This document shows, piece by piece, positions 22,747 through 29,887 of a DNA stretch of 36,607 nucleotides. The translations under genes were made by a program, and so were the position numbers. The first letter of the stretch is position 1, and each line of letters opens with the position of its first letter. The notes under the pieces were generated by a model that was given only the letters and a program-made list of their open reading frames with translations, did no database searches and was not told the origin of the DNA. Source of the stretch: Alphaproteobacteria bacterium (GTDB lineage: Bacteria > Pseudomonadota > Alphaproteobacteria > Rhizobiales > Xanthobacteraceae); the NCBI GenBank assembly GCA_005884685.1, contig VBAH01000036.1, positions 1 to 36,607 on the forward strand, given 5' to 3'.

Positions 22747-23547
22747 TCATCCCTCCTTCCGGATCTGCTGCCAGATGCGCTCGCGCAGTCGCCCGAACAC
22801 GTCGGTTGCCATCATCTCGTAGGTGCGCGGGCGCGGCAGCGGGACCGCGATGCGGTCGATGATCCGGCCCGGGCGCGCCGACATCACCAGCACTTCATCG
22901 GCCAGGTAGACGGCCTCGGTCAGGCTGTGGGTGACGAACACGACGGTCTTGGCGGTTTGCGACCAGATGCGCAGCAGCTCGTGGCCCATCGTCATGCGCG
23001 TCTGTTCGTCGAGCGCCGCGAACGGCTCGTCCATCAAGAGCACCGGCGGGTCCTGCACCAGTCCGCGCGCGATCGAGACGCGCTGCTTCATGCCGCCGGA
23101 CAGCTCGTGCGGATAGCGCGCGCCGAAGCCTTGCAGCCCGACAAGATTGAGCATGTCGTTTGCGCGGGCGCGCCGCTCCTCGCGCGGCGCGTGGCGCAGC
23201 GCAAGCGGAAACTCGATGTTGTCCAGTGCGCTGAGCCAGGGAAACAGGCTCGCCTCCTGAAACACCACGCCGACGCGATGCGGATCGGGCGCATCGATCG
23301 GCGCACCCTGGATATGGATCGTGCCGGCGGTTTGGTGGCGCAGCCCGGCCATCATCATCAGCAGCGAAGTCTTGCCGCAGCCGCTCGGCCCGACGATCAC
23401 CACGAAACGGCCCGCGCCGACGGTCATTGAAATATCGGTAAGCGCGGGCACGGGGCCTTCGCGGCCAGCATAGGTGTGGCTCAGATCCGCGACCTCGATC
23501 GCCGCCCGCGCGGGGGCGTCGCGCACGACACTGAGGTTGGCGGTCAT
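22747..23547 (-). CDS. ABC transporter ATP-binding protein, NitT/TauT/SsuB type
   Basis: A 266-residue ATPase. It has Walker A GPSGCGKT (53-60), Q-loop VVFQEASLFPWL (94-105), signature LSGGMKQR (149-156) and Walker B VLLMDEP (169-175), followed by H-loop THSLTEAVYLADEV. The SLFPWLSALDN segment is typical of nitrate, sulfonate and taurine transporters. The ATG at 23545-23547 overlaps the upstream permease stop as ATGA. It would serve both permeases of this operon. Confidence 0.94.
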   Translation of the reverse strand: MTANLSVVRDAPARAAIEVADLSHTYAGREGPVPALTDISMTVGAGRFVVIVGPSGCGKTSLLMMMAGLRHQTAGTIHIQGAPIDAPDPHRVGVVFQEASLFPWLSALDNIEFPLALRHAPREERRARANDMLNLVGLQGFGARYPHELSGGMKQRVSIARGLVQDPPVLLMDEPFAALDEQTRMTMGHELLRIWSQTAKTVVFVTHSLTEAVYLADEVLVMSARPGRIIDRIAVPLPRPRTYEMMATDVFGRLRERIWQQIRKEG

Positions 23548-24296
23548 GTTCGCCACGCGCTCACGCGGTGTTCGAGGGTGCGCACGGTTTCGTTGAATGT
23601 GATAGCGACGGCCGCGAGCAGGATCACGCCGGCGAACAGCTGCGGCAGCTGGAAGTTCTCGCCCCAGTTCGAGATCAGATGGCCGATGCCGGTGCGCGAG
23701 GCGTACATCTCGGCGATCATCACGCCGGTGAAATTGAAGATCATCGAGATGCGCAGCGTCTCGAGCAGGATCGGCATCATGCTCGGCACGTAGACGCGGG
23801 TGAGGATCTGCATGCGCGTCGCGCCGTACGAGCGCGCGACCAGCACGTGGTCGGCCTTGACCGACTCGACCGCCGCGGTCGCGCTCATGATGACGACGAA
23901 CAGCGTCGAGAACGCCGCATAGGCGACCTTCTGCTGGAAGCCGATGCCCATGATGAGTATGAACATCGGCAGGAAAATCGATTTCGGCACGCTGAACACG
24001 TAGAACAGCAACGGCTTGAAGATTTGCCCGAGGTAGTCGCTCTCGGCAATCGCGACGCCGATCGCCGCGCCGAGCGGCACCGCGATGATGAACGCGACGA
24101 TCACCTCGGCGGCGGTGACGGCGATCGCCTCGTGCACCTGCGGACGGCCGAGCAGCTCCACCAGCGTCTTCAGCACATCGCCAAGCGGCGGCAGCAGCAG
24201 CGGATCGATCAGGCCGTTGCGCGGCAGCACCTCCCACGCGCCGAGCACCAGCGCGAGGAGCGCCAAGCGGATCGCGATGAGCTGGAGGCGGGTCAT
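23544..24296 (-). CDS. ABC transporter permease 1, SsuC/TauC-like
   Basis: A 250-residue inner-membrane permease with the EAA-type coupling loop VARSYGATRMQILTRVYVPS and about six hydrophobic segments. The opening RLALLALVLGAWEVLPRNG is typical of the family. It differs clearly from the second permease at 21735-22550, so the two could form a heterodimer or serve two substrates. ATG at 24294-24296; the ribosome-binding site is weak and follows the hairpin at 24312-24341. It is coupled to the ATPase gene through ATGA. Confidence 0.93.
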   Translation of the reverse strand: MTRLQLIAIRLALLALVLGAWEVLPRNGLIDPLLLPPLGDVLKTLVELLGRPQVHEAIAVTAAEVIVAFIIAVPLGAAIGVAIAESDYLGQIFKPLLFYVFSVPKSIFLPMFILIMGIGFQQKVAYAAFSTLFVVIMSATAAVESVKADHVLVARSYGATRMQILTRVYVPSMMPILLETLRISMIFNFTGVMIAEMYASRTGIGHLISNWGENFQLPQLFAGVILLAAVAITFNETVRTLEHRVSAWRT

Positions 24297-24311
24297 CTGG
24301 GCTTTCTTTCT

Positions 24312-24341
24312 TTCCCCTCTCCCACTTGCGGGAGAGGGGAA
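24312..24341. repeat. Hairpin between binding-protein and permease genes
   Basis: Perfect 12-base arms, TTCCCCTCTCCC (24312-24323) and GGGAGAGGGGAA (24330-24341), with a six-base loop. On the operon's strand it is not followed by a T-run. Between a binding-protein gene and its permease gene, such a hairpin commonly stabilises the upstream message so that binding protein exceeds permease (inference). Confidence 0.8.
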
Positions 24342-24368
24342 GAGCGCGCGGCGCCCCGGAATGACATC

Positions 24369-25346
24369 TCACACCATCGTCGGCACCGGCTTGAACGTGG
24401 TGACGTAAATATCCTCCACCGGCGCCAGATCGGTCATGCCGATCATCCGGCCCATGTCGAGAGCGCGCTGCATCCAGTCCTTTTGCATCTCGCCGTCCTT
24501 CGACAGCTTGACGATGTTGCCGTCGAGCTCGGCCTCGGCGATCGGCGGCGGGATTTCGTCGATCTCGGCGATCAGCTTGATCGCCTCGGCGCGGTTCTTC
24601 GGATTCTGCAGGAACGCGAGCCCGCCATAGAGCGCGTTCAGTGTCTTCTGCAACAGCTGCGGCTTGTCCTTGATGAACTTGTCGGTCGCCATCCAGGCGC
24701 CGGTCATGTTCGCCGGGACGGCGGCGCCGAAGTCGATCAGACTGCGCGCCGTCTTGTCGAGGAACATCTTGTAGGTCAGCGGCGAATAGAGAACGCAGGC
24801 ATCGATATTGCCGGACAAGAGGTTCGGCACCAGCCCGCCGCCGCCGAGCGGCACGCGCGTGAAGGTGATCTTGCGGTCGGCCTGCGTCCACAGCGCCAGG
24901 ATGTCGGTGCCGGAGCCGGCCGACGTGATGCCGACCTTCTTGCCGGCGAGCTCCTTCGGGTCCTGGATCGGGGAGTCGGCCTTCACGACCAGATGCCAGC
25001 CGTAATACCCGAGCGCCGCACCGGCGACGTTCTTCGCCATCACGCCCTTCTTGATGCCGGCCGCAACCGATGAGGCCGAGTTGAGGATCACGTCGGCCGC
25101 GCCCGCCGCCATCGCCTCGTAGCCCTCGGCGCCGCCGCGATAGATCGTCAGCTCCGCCTTGATGCCTTCCTTGTCGAACAGCTTTTGGCGCAGCGCGGTC
25201 TCGGCGATGATGGTCGGGTAATAGGTCTTGGTCGGCAGCCCGATGCGTACGACCTGGCTTTGCGCGCGCACGATCGACGGAAGCCCGAGCGCCGCGACGC
25301 CCGCGGCTCCGTAGCCCAGCGCACGGCGGCGCGTGAGAATTGTCAT
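24369..25346 (-). CDS. ABC transporter substrate-binding protein, NitT/TauT type
   Basis: A 325-residue binding protein. The N-terminal export signal TRRRALGYGAAGVAALGL ends near AQS, with the arginine-rich start of a Tat-like signal. The mature protein starts VVRIGLPTKTYYPTIIAET, and residues EAMAAGAADVILNSASSVAAG are typical of NitT/TauT/SsuA (NMT1-like) proteins. The ATG at 25344-25346 has a strong GGGGGAGGA upstream; the open frame extends to 25475, but that would remove the signal-peptide position. It precedes both permeases and the ATPase. The ligand is unknown; such proteins bind sulfonates, nitrate, aromatic acids or pyrimidine precursors. Confidence 0.92.
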   Translation of the reverse strand: MTILTRRRALGYGAAGVAALGLPSIVRAQSQVVRIGLPTKTYYPTIIAETALRQKLFDKEGIKAELTIYRGGAEGYEAMAAGAADVILNSASSVAAGIKKGVMAKNVAGAALGYYGWHLVVKADSPIQDPKELAGKKVGITSAGSGTDILALWTQADRKITFTRVPLGGGGLVPNLLSGNIDACVLYSPLTYKMFLDKTARSLIDFGAAVPANMTGAWMATDKFIKDKPQLLQKTLNALYGGLAFLQNPKNRAEAIKLIAEIDEIPPPIAEAELDGNIVKLSKDGEMQKDWMQRALDMGRMIGMTDLAPVEDIYVTTFKPVPTMV

Positions 25347-25377
25347 GATGTCCTCCCCCAACGTCGGCTTTTCTTGT

Positions 25378-25397
25378 TCGATCGCAGCCGCGATCGA
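25378..25397. promoter_or_regulatory. Perfect inverted repeat upstream of the NitT/TauT binding protein
   Basis: TCGATCGC, spacer AGCC, GCGATCGA: eight-base perfect arms, 32-51 bases upstream of the binding-protein start, inside the 109-base gap after the lactonase-like gene. Symmetry and position suit an operator for a dimeric regulator or an RNA hairpin. No T-run follows on the minus strand, so it does not look like a terminator. Confidence 0.4.
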
Positions 25398-25455
25398 CGG
25401 CCATCTCAGCACATCACGGAGCGCGCGCCAAAGGGCTTTTCGCCGCGCACCGCTT

Positions 25456-26253
25456 TCAGTGCCGCGGATCGACATCGAGCCGCGCGATCCAGCCTTCGAG
25501 CCCTGAGCGCGCAGCCGGGTAATATTTCAGGACCAGCGGATCGTGCCCCGGCACGAAGTGGTCGGGTGAGGAAGCAAGCCGTCTCATGGTGTCGTAGCCG
25601 TCGAGGACCTCGCCCACGTTGTAGGTGATCGGGAACACGCGGCCCTCGTTGAAGTGAGAATACAGGTGAGCGGTATCCGAGCCGAGCACCACCGTGCCGC
25701 GCTTCGTCTTCACGCTGACGCATTGCAGGCCTTTCGAGTGTCCGCCGATCCTGTGCACCGTGATGCCGGGGGCGACCTGGCTGACGCCGTCATGGAACAT
25801 CACGCGCCCGGCGAACACCTTGCGCACCATCGCGACCACGTCCTCCTCCTCGAACGGAACCCGCAGGTGCTGGTGGCACATGCAGCGGCCCGTCGCATAG
25901 GCCATCTCGGTGTCCTGCAGGTGAAAACGCGCATTCGGGAAGGTGTCGTAGTTGCCGCAATGGTCGTAGTGCAGGTGGCTGATGATGACGTTCTTGATGC
26001 TGTCCGGTGCGATATCGATCGCCTTCAGCCCTTCGGCAATCGGCTTGGAGATCACACGACCGCGCTTCTTCGCCATCGCGGTGTCGAAGCCGGTATCGAC
26101 CACGAACGTCCCGGAAGGGCCCGTGATCGCCCACACGTAGTAGTCGATCGGCTCCGGGCCGTCGTGCGGATCGCCGCCGATGTAGTTCTCAGCTTTCTTG
26201 CGCTCGTGGCGGCCGTATTTGATCGCGTAGATTTCGTGGATGTCGCCGGACAC
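25456..26253 (-). CDS. Metallo-beta-lactamase fold lactonase-like hydrolase (AHL lactonase family)
   Basis: A 265-residue protein with the full dinuclear zinc set of the AHL-lactonase branch: HLHYDH (His93, His95, Asp97, His98), His172 in GGHSKG, Asp193 in GSDTAHLY and His237 in VPGHDP. Family members hydrolyse acyl-homoserine lactones or other lactones. In this catabolic setting, next to a carboxymuconolactone-decarboxylase-like gene, a catabolic lactone is at least as likely as quorum quenching. The start is a GTG at 26251-26253, three bases after the stop of the CMD gene, so they are cotranscribed. The next gene, the binding protein, follows after 109 bases. Confidence 0.9.
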   Translation of the reverse strand: MSGDIHEIYAIKYGRHERKKAENYIGGDPHDGPEPIDYYVWAITGPSGTFVVDTGFDTAMAKKRGRVISKPIAEGLKAIDIAPDSIKNVIISHLHYDHCGNYDTFPNARFHLQDTEMAYATGRCMCHQHLRVPFEEEDVVAMVRKVFAGRVMFHDGVSQVAPGITVHRIGGHSKGLQCVSVKTKRGTVVLGSDTAHLYSHFNEGRVFPITYNVGEVLDGYDTMRRLASSPDHFVPGHDPLVLKYYPAARSGLEGWIARLDVDPRH

Positions 26254-26256
26254 GGC

Positions 26257-26637
26257 TCAGCTCTTCTTCTGTTCGGCAAACACCTCGCGCGCCTGCCGGA
26301 ACGCATCGACGCCGGCCGGGATGCCCGCATAGATCGACATATGGATGAAGATTTCGCGGATCTGCTCCTTGGTCAGTCCGTTGGTGAGCGCGCCGCGCAC
26401 GTGCAGCTTCAATTCATGGGGGCGGTTGAGGATCGCGATCATCGCGAGATTGAGCATGCTGCGCTCTTTCTTGGACAGGCCCGAACGGCCCCAACCGGCG
26501 CCCCAGCAATACTCGGTGACGAATTCCTGGAACGGCTTGTTGAAGTCGTCCGCCGACTTCATCGAATTCTCGACATACTCCTTACCGAGCACCTCGCTGC
26601 GAATTTTTAGGCCGGTCTCGTAAGTTTGCTGGTCCAT
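26257..26637 (-). CDS. Carboxymuconolactone decarboxylase family protein, PcaC-like
   Basis: A 126-residue protein of PcaC length. Conserved PcaC features are EYCWGAGWGRSGLSKKERSM, LNLAMIAILNRPHELKLHVR and GALTNGLTKEQIREIF. There is no CxxC, so it belongs to the decarboxylase-like side of the AhpD/CMD superfamily rather than the redox side. PcaC decarboxylates 4-carboxymuconolactone in protocatechuate catabolism; no pca genes are nearby, so a different substrate is likely. ATG at 26635-26637, with GGAGGAA upstream on the minus strand. The divergent SCP2-like gene starts only 35 bases away. Confidence 0.9.
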   Translation of the reverse strand: MDQQTYETGLKIRSEVLGKEYVENSMKSADDFNKPFQEFVTEYCWGAGWGRSGLSKKERSMLNLAMIAILNRPHELKLHVRGALTNGLTKEQIREIFIHMSIYAGIPAGVDAFRQAREVFAEQKKS

Positions 26638-26672
26638 GCTAGTTTCCTCCGAGTTTGTGTTGGGAGACGTTT

Positions 26673-27068
26673 ATGGCTGACTATCCGGGGGCGGCGTGGC
26701 TCGCGCGCTACCGCGAGCGGGTAAATGGCGACGCCGAATTAAAGGTCATTGGCGACTGGTTCACAACCACGTTCGGGCTGACATTCGGCGATAGCCGCTA
26801 TGCCGTGAGGGTGGAGAAGGGCAGGATCGCCGAGATCGTGGCACCGAAGCTCGATGTGCGCACGCCGTTCGGCTTCCGCGCGCCGGTTGCGGTGTGGCGC
26901 AAGTTTCTTGAGGCCAATCCGCCTCCGCTGTTTCACGACTTTTTCGCGATGCTGATGCGGGTGCCGGACTTCGTGCTCGAGGGCGACAGCCTGATCGCCA
27001 TGCAGAACGCGCGCGCGCTGCACCGGATGATGAACATCATGCGCGAGACGGGAGCGCCCAATGCCTGA
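26673..27068 (+). CDS. SCP2-like sterol/lipid-binding domain protein
   Basis: A 131-residue single-domain protein. RYAVRVEKGRIAEIVAP and the C-terminal LEGDSLIAMQNARALHRMMN are consistent with an SCP2-like domain (a lipophilic ligand pocket, probably cytoplasmic). The assignment is by fold-like pattern and not certain. ATG at 26673 has GGGAG nearby; a TTG at 26655 is less likely. It overlaps the next alpha/beta hydrolase gene by 8 bases, so coupled expression is likely. It may bind a hydrophobic or CoA-linked intermediate (inference). Confidence 0.7.
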   Translation: MADYPGAAWLARYRERVNGDAELKVIGDWFTTTFGLTFGDSRYAVRVEKGRIAEIVAPKLDVRTPFGFRAPVAVWRKFLEANPPPLFHDFFAMLMRVPDFVLEGDSLIAMQNARALHRMMNIMRETGAPNA

Positions 27069-27909
27069 GGTTGCCGGGTTCGAGCCGATCACGGGGCGCT
27101 ATCTCTCAGTCGATATCGAGGGCGCGGCGTATCGCGTGCATGTCGAGGAAGCAGGGTCGGGCGTGCCGCTGCTCTGCCTGCATACCGCGGGCGCGGATTC
27201 GCGCCAGTATCGCCATGTGCTCAACGATGCCGAGATCACCGACAAGTTTCGCGTCATTGCATTCGACCTGCCGTATCACGGCCGTTCGACGCCAGCCGAC
27301 GGCTGGTGGCTGAAGAAATATCGCCTCACCACGCAGAGCTATCTCGCGATGATCCGCGCCGTCTGGCTCAAGCTCGGCCTTGAGCGGCCGGTGGTCATGG
27401 GCTGCTCGATGGGTGGTGCGATCGTGCTCAAGGTCGCCGCCGAATATCAGGACGAACTCTCGGGCATCGTCGGGCTGGAAAGCTCGGCCTATGCGCCGGG
27501 GCGCTACAACGAATTCCTGCATCATCCGGCGATCCACGGCAGCGAGCTTGCGGCGAGCTACACCTACGGCCTCAACGCACCGTCCAGCCCGGAGCAAAGC
27601 CGGCGCGAGAACTGGTGGTACTACAGCCAGGGCGGCCCGGGCGTTTATCAAGGCGACGTGCACTTCTACTCCAACGACTGGGACGGGCGCGACGACATCA
27701 AGCGGATCGATACCAACCGCTGCAAGGTCGCACTGCTCACCGGCGAGTACGACTATTCCTGCACGCCGGAGATGAGCGAGGCGGTGGCCGCCGCGATCCC
27801 GGGCTCGCGGCTCACCATCATGAAGGGCATGGGGCACTTTCCCATGGTGGAGAATTATCCCGAGTTCCAGCCGCATCTGGTGCGGGCGCTGGAGCACGTG
27901 GCGGGGTAG
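27061..27909 (+). CDS. Alpha/beta hydrolase
   Basis: A 282-residue alpha/beta hydrolase with a full apparent triad: Ser116 in GCSMGG, Asp in TGEYDYSC and His in GMGHFPMVE. The oxyanion region is CLHTAG (39-44). The cap region has an unusually aromatic segment, RRENWWYYSQGGPGVYQGD, which may line a hydrophobic pocket. ATG at 27061 lies within the end of the SCP2-like gene (8-base overlap). Substrate unknown; esterase or C-C hydrolase activity is possible. Confidence 0.9.
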   Translation: MPEVAGFEPITGRYLSVDIEGAAYRVHVEEAGSGVPLLCLHTAGADSRQYRHVLNDAEITDKFRVIAFDLPYHGRSTPADGWWLKKYRLTTQSYLAMIRAVWLKLGLERPVVMGCSMGGAIVLKVAAEYQDELSGIVGLESSAYAPGRYNEFLHHPAIHGSELAASYTYGLNAPSSPEQSRRENWWYYSQGGPGVYQGDVHFYSNDWDGRDDIKRIDTNRCKVALLTGEYDYSCTPEMSEAVAAAIPGSRLTIMKGMGHFPMVENYPEFQPHLVRALEHVAG

Positions 27910-27947
27910 CCGGGCCGGTCACCAATCAGGCGAGGGTTGAAGGGATA

Positions 27948-28820
27948 ATGCTCGGTCCGGAGAGCCGCTTTTTCCAGTCGCAAGGCCTACGGCTGCATTA
28001 CGCGGATTGGGGCAACGAGGATGCTCCGCCCATACTTCTGGTTCATGGCGGCCGTGACCATTGCCGCAGCTGGGACCGGATCGCCCGCTCGTTGCAGCGG
28101 CATTTTCATGTCCTGGCGCCCGACCTTCGGGGACACGGCGATTCCGATTGGACCAAAGGCGGCAGCTACTCCTTGACCGAATATGTCTATGACTTGTCGT
28201 GCCTTGTGCAGCACACCGCGGCGCACCGAGTGGCGATTGTCGGCCATTCAATGGGCGGGATGGTTGGGCTCATTTACGCCGGCACGTTCCCGGAGCAGGT
28301 GTCCGCTCTCGCAGTTCTCGATGGCATAACGGTCTTGCCGAATACGAAAAGCGCGCCGGCTCACGAACGGATTGCGAAGTGGGTTGGCCAGCTCGATAAC
28401 CTGGAGGATCGCGAACCGCGCCGCTATCGTACGATCCAAGAAGCAGCCGCGCAGATGCGGGCGCACAACAAGCGGCTGCCGCCAGAACTCGCCCTGCATC
28501 TCGCTACCTTTGGCGTAAGGCGAAACGACGACGACACCTACAGCTGGAAGTTCGATCCATACCAGCGTGCGAGGACGCCCCACAGGCTGTCGCCGGACGA
28601 TCACGTTTCTCTCTGGTCGCGCATAACCTGCCCCACGCTGCTGCTGCACGCGAAGGAGAGTTTCCTCGAAAGTCCCGAGACTGCGGGATTGACAAACTAC
28701 TTCCAACAGGCCCGCGCCGAAACGATATCTGGCGCAGGACACTGGCTCCATCATGACAAGCCCGACGAGGTAATTGGCTATATCAAGTCATTTTTCGGAC
28801 TGACCGACCAAGGCCATTGA
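27948..28820 (+). CDS. Alpha/beta hydrolase of lower GC content
   Basis: A 290-residue alpha/beta hydrolase with HGGRDH (33-38) in the oxyanion loop, Ser101 in GHSMGG and His in SGAGHWLHH. The usual acid position reads HAKESFLESPE, with no aspartate where many relatives have one, so a glutamate may serve. ATG at 27948 has GAAGGG seven bases upstream; a longer frame from 27615 is a shadow within the upstream gene. Base use differs from its neighbours: hand counts of four 60-base lines give 47-57% G+C, against 68% in a line of the hydrolase before it, although one line here is also 67%. This hints at a separate origin. Confidence 0.88.
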   Translation: MLGPESRFFQSQGLRLHYADWGNEDAPPILLVHGGRDHCRSWDRIARSLQRHFHVLAPDLRGHGDSDWTKGGSYSLTEYVYDLSCLVQHTAAHRVAIVGHSMGGMVGLIYAGTFPEQVSALAVLDGITVLPNTKSAPAHERIAKWVGQLDNLEDREPRRYRTIQEAAAQMRAHNKRLPPELALHLATFGVRRNDDDTYSWKFDPYQRARTPHRLSPDDHVSLWSRITCPTLLLHAKESFLESPETAGLTNYFQQARAETISGAGHWLHHDKPDEVIGYIKSFFGLTDQGH

Positions 28821-28891
28821 CGCGGCGCATCGCTCCGTGCCGGCGATGACGACCGCTCAGGCCTCCTTCGAGATAGCGGAGGGCACACGCC

Positions 28892-29887
28892 TCAATTCCC
28901 CGGCACGCCATGGATGTCCGGAAAGAACATGTCCTGCCACGCCTTCGGCCGGTTCTTGATCGAACCGACGTCGGCCATGAAGTTCGCGTAGGTCATCAGG
29001 TTCTCCGGCGAGGTGGTGAAGCGGATGTCGGGGTCGTTGAGCACCTCCATCAGGTCATCGATCTTCCAGCCCTTGCCCTCTTCGGACTGGAGATAGACTT
29101 CGGCCGCAGCGCGCCTGTCCGCATTGATGAACGCGACCGCCGCCTGCAGTGCCCTGAGCACCGCCGCATAGGCCTTCGGGTTCTCCTCGTAGAACTTCGC
29201 CGGCGAATACAGCATCGTGAAGGTGCTGGGGCCGCCGATGATTTCGTTCGAGGTCGTGATGGTTCGGATCTTGGGATCCTTGCGCTCGCGCTGGTGGAAC
29301 GGCGGCGAGGTGAAATGCGCGGTGATCTGGTTTCCCGCGAGCCGCATCGCGACGCCGTCAGGATGCGTTAGCGACACCGTGTAGGGGTCGTAATGGGCGA
29401 AATCGGCCTTGCCGAACTCTTTCAGCGCGGCCATCTGCATGATGATCGCCGGGATCGACACCTTGACGGCGGTGACCGCGATCTTGTCGTTCGGGGTGAG
29501 GTCCTTCAGTGATTTCAGGTGCGGCGCATTGATGTTGAGATACATCGGGATCGAGGTCATCGCCGCAACGCCGCGTACCTTCATGTTCGATGCGGTCTTG
29601 TCCCACAGCGTGATGAAGGCCGGGGGACCTGCCGGCGCGAAATGCGCGTTTCCCGACAGCAGCATGTCGTTGACCACCGAAGGCCCGCCAAACTTGATGT
29701 ACTCGGCGGTGAGCTTGATGCCCATCTTCTGGGCTTCCTGCTCGACCAGCTTCTTCTCCTCCATCACGACGAGCGGCAGAAAGCCGACGCCGCCGGCACC
29801 TTTCGGGATCTTCACCACATCGACCTCGGCCCACGCGAGCGTCGGCAGAAGGACCAGCGCAATGAGGAGCGCACGATTCATCGTCAT
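28892..29887 (-). CDS. Orphan ABC substrate-binding protein, NitT/TauT-like
   Basis: A 331-residue periplasmic protein. A Sec signal, ALLIALVLLPTLAWA, is followed by EVDVVKIPKG. Segments such as GGPSVVNDMLLSGNAHFAPAG and LAGNQITAHFTSPPFHQRE are typical of the NMT1/SsuA-like binding proteins. The ATG at 29885-29887 overlaps the stop of the dehydrogenase gene as ATGA; an alternative ATG is two codons in. No permease or ATPase is adjacent; the nearest such transporter starts 3.5 kb away with its own binding protein. It could share that transporter or serve one elsewhere. Coupling to a dehydrogenase suggests its ligand or the enzyme's product are related (inference). Confidence 0.88.
   Translation of the reverse strand: MTMNRALLIALVLLPTLAWAEVDVVKIPKGAGGVGFLPLVVMEEKKLVEQEAQKMGIKLTAEYIKFGGPSVVNDMLLSGNAHFAPAGPPAFITLWDKTASNMKVRGVAAMTSIPMYLNINAPHLKSLKDLTPNDKIAVTAVKVSIPAIIMQMAALKEFGKADFAHYDPYTVSLTHPDGVAMRLAGNQITAHFTSPPFHQRERKDPKIRTITTSNEIIGGPSTFTMLYSPAKFYEENPKAYAAVLRALQAAVAFINADRRAAAEVYLQSEEGKGWKIDDLMEVLNDPDIRFTTSPENLMTYANFMADVGSIKNRPKAWQDMFFPDIHGVPGN

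Noticed and set aside
24312-24341. Intrinsic terminator
   Set aside because: The stem is strong but no T-run follows on the operon strand, so a stabilising or attenuating hairpin is more likely.
22747-25404. A minus-strand frame longer than the ATPase gene
   Set aside because: The upstream part is antiparallel in frame to the permease and binding-protein genes; the ATPase motifs begin only after the ATG at 23547.
25456-26253. Quorum-quenching AHL lactonase named aiiA or attM
   Set aside because: The metal site fits the family, but the surroundings are catabolic and nothing links it to AHLs, so no symbol is given.
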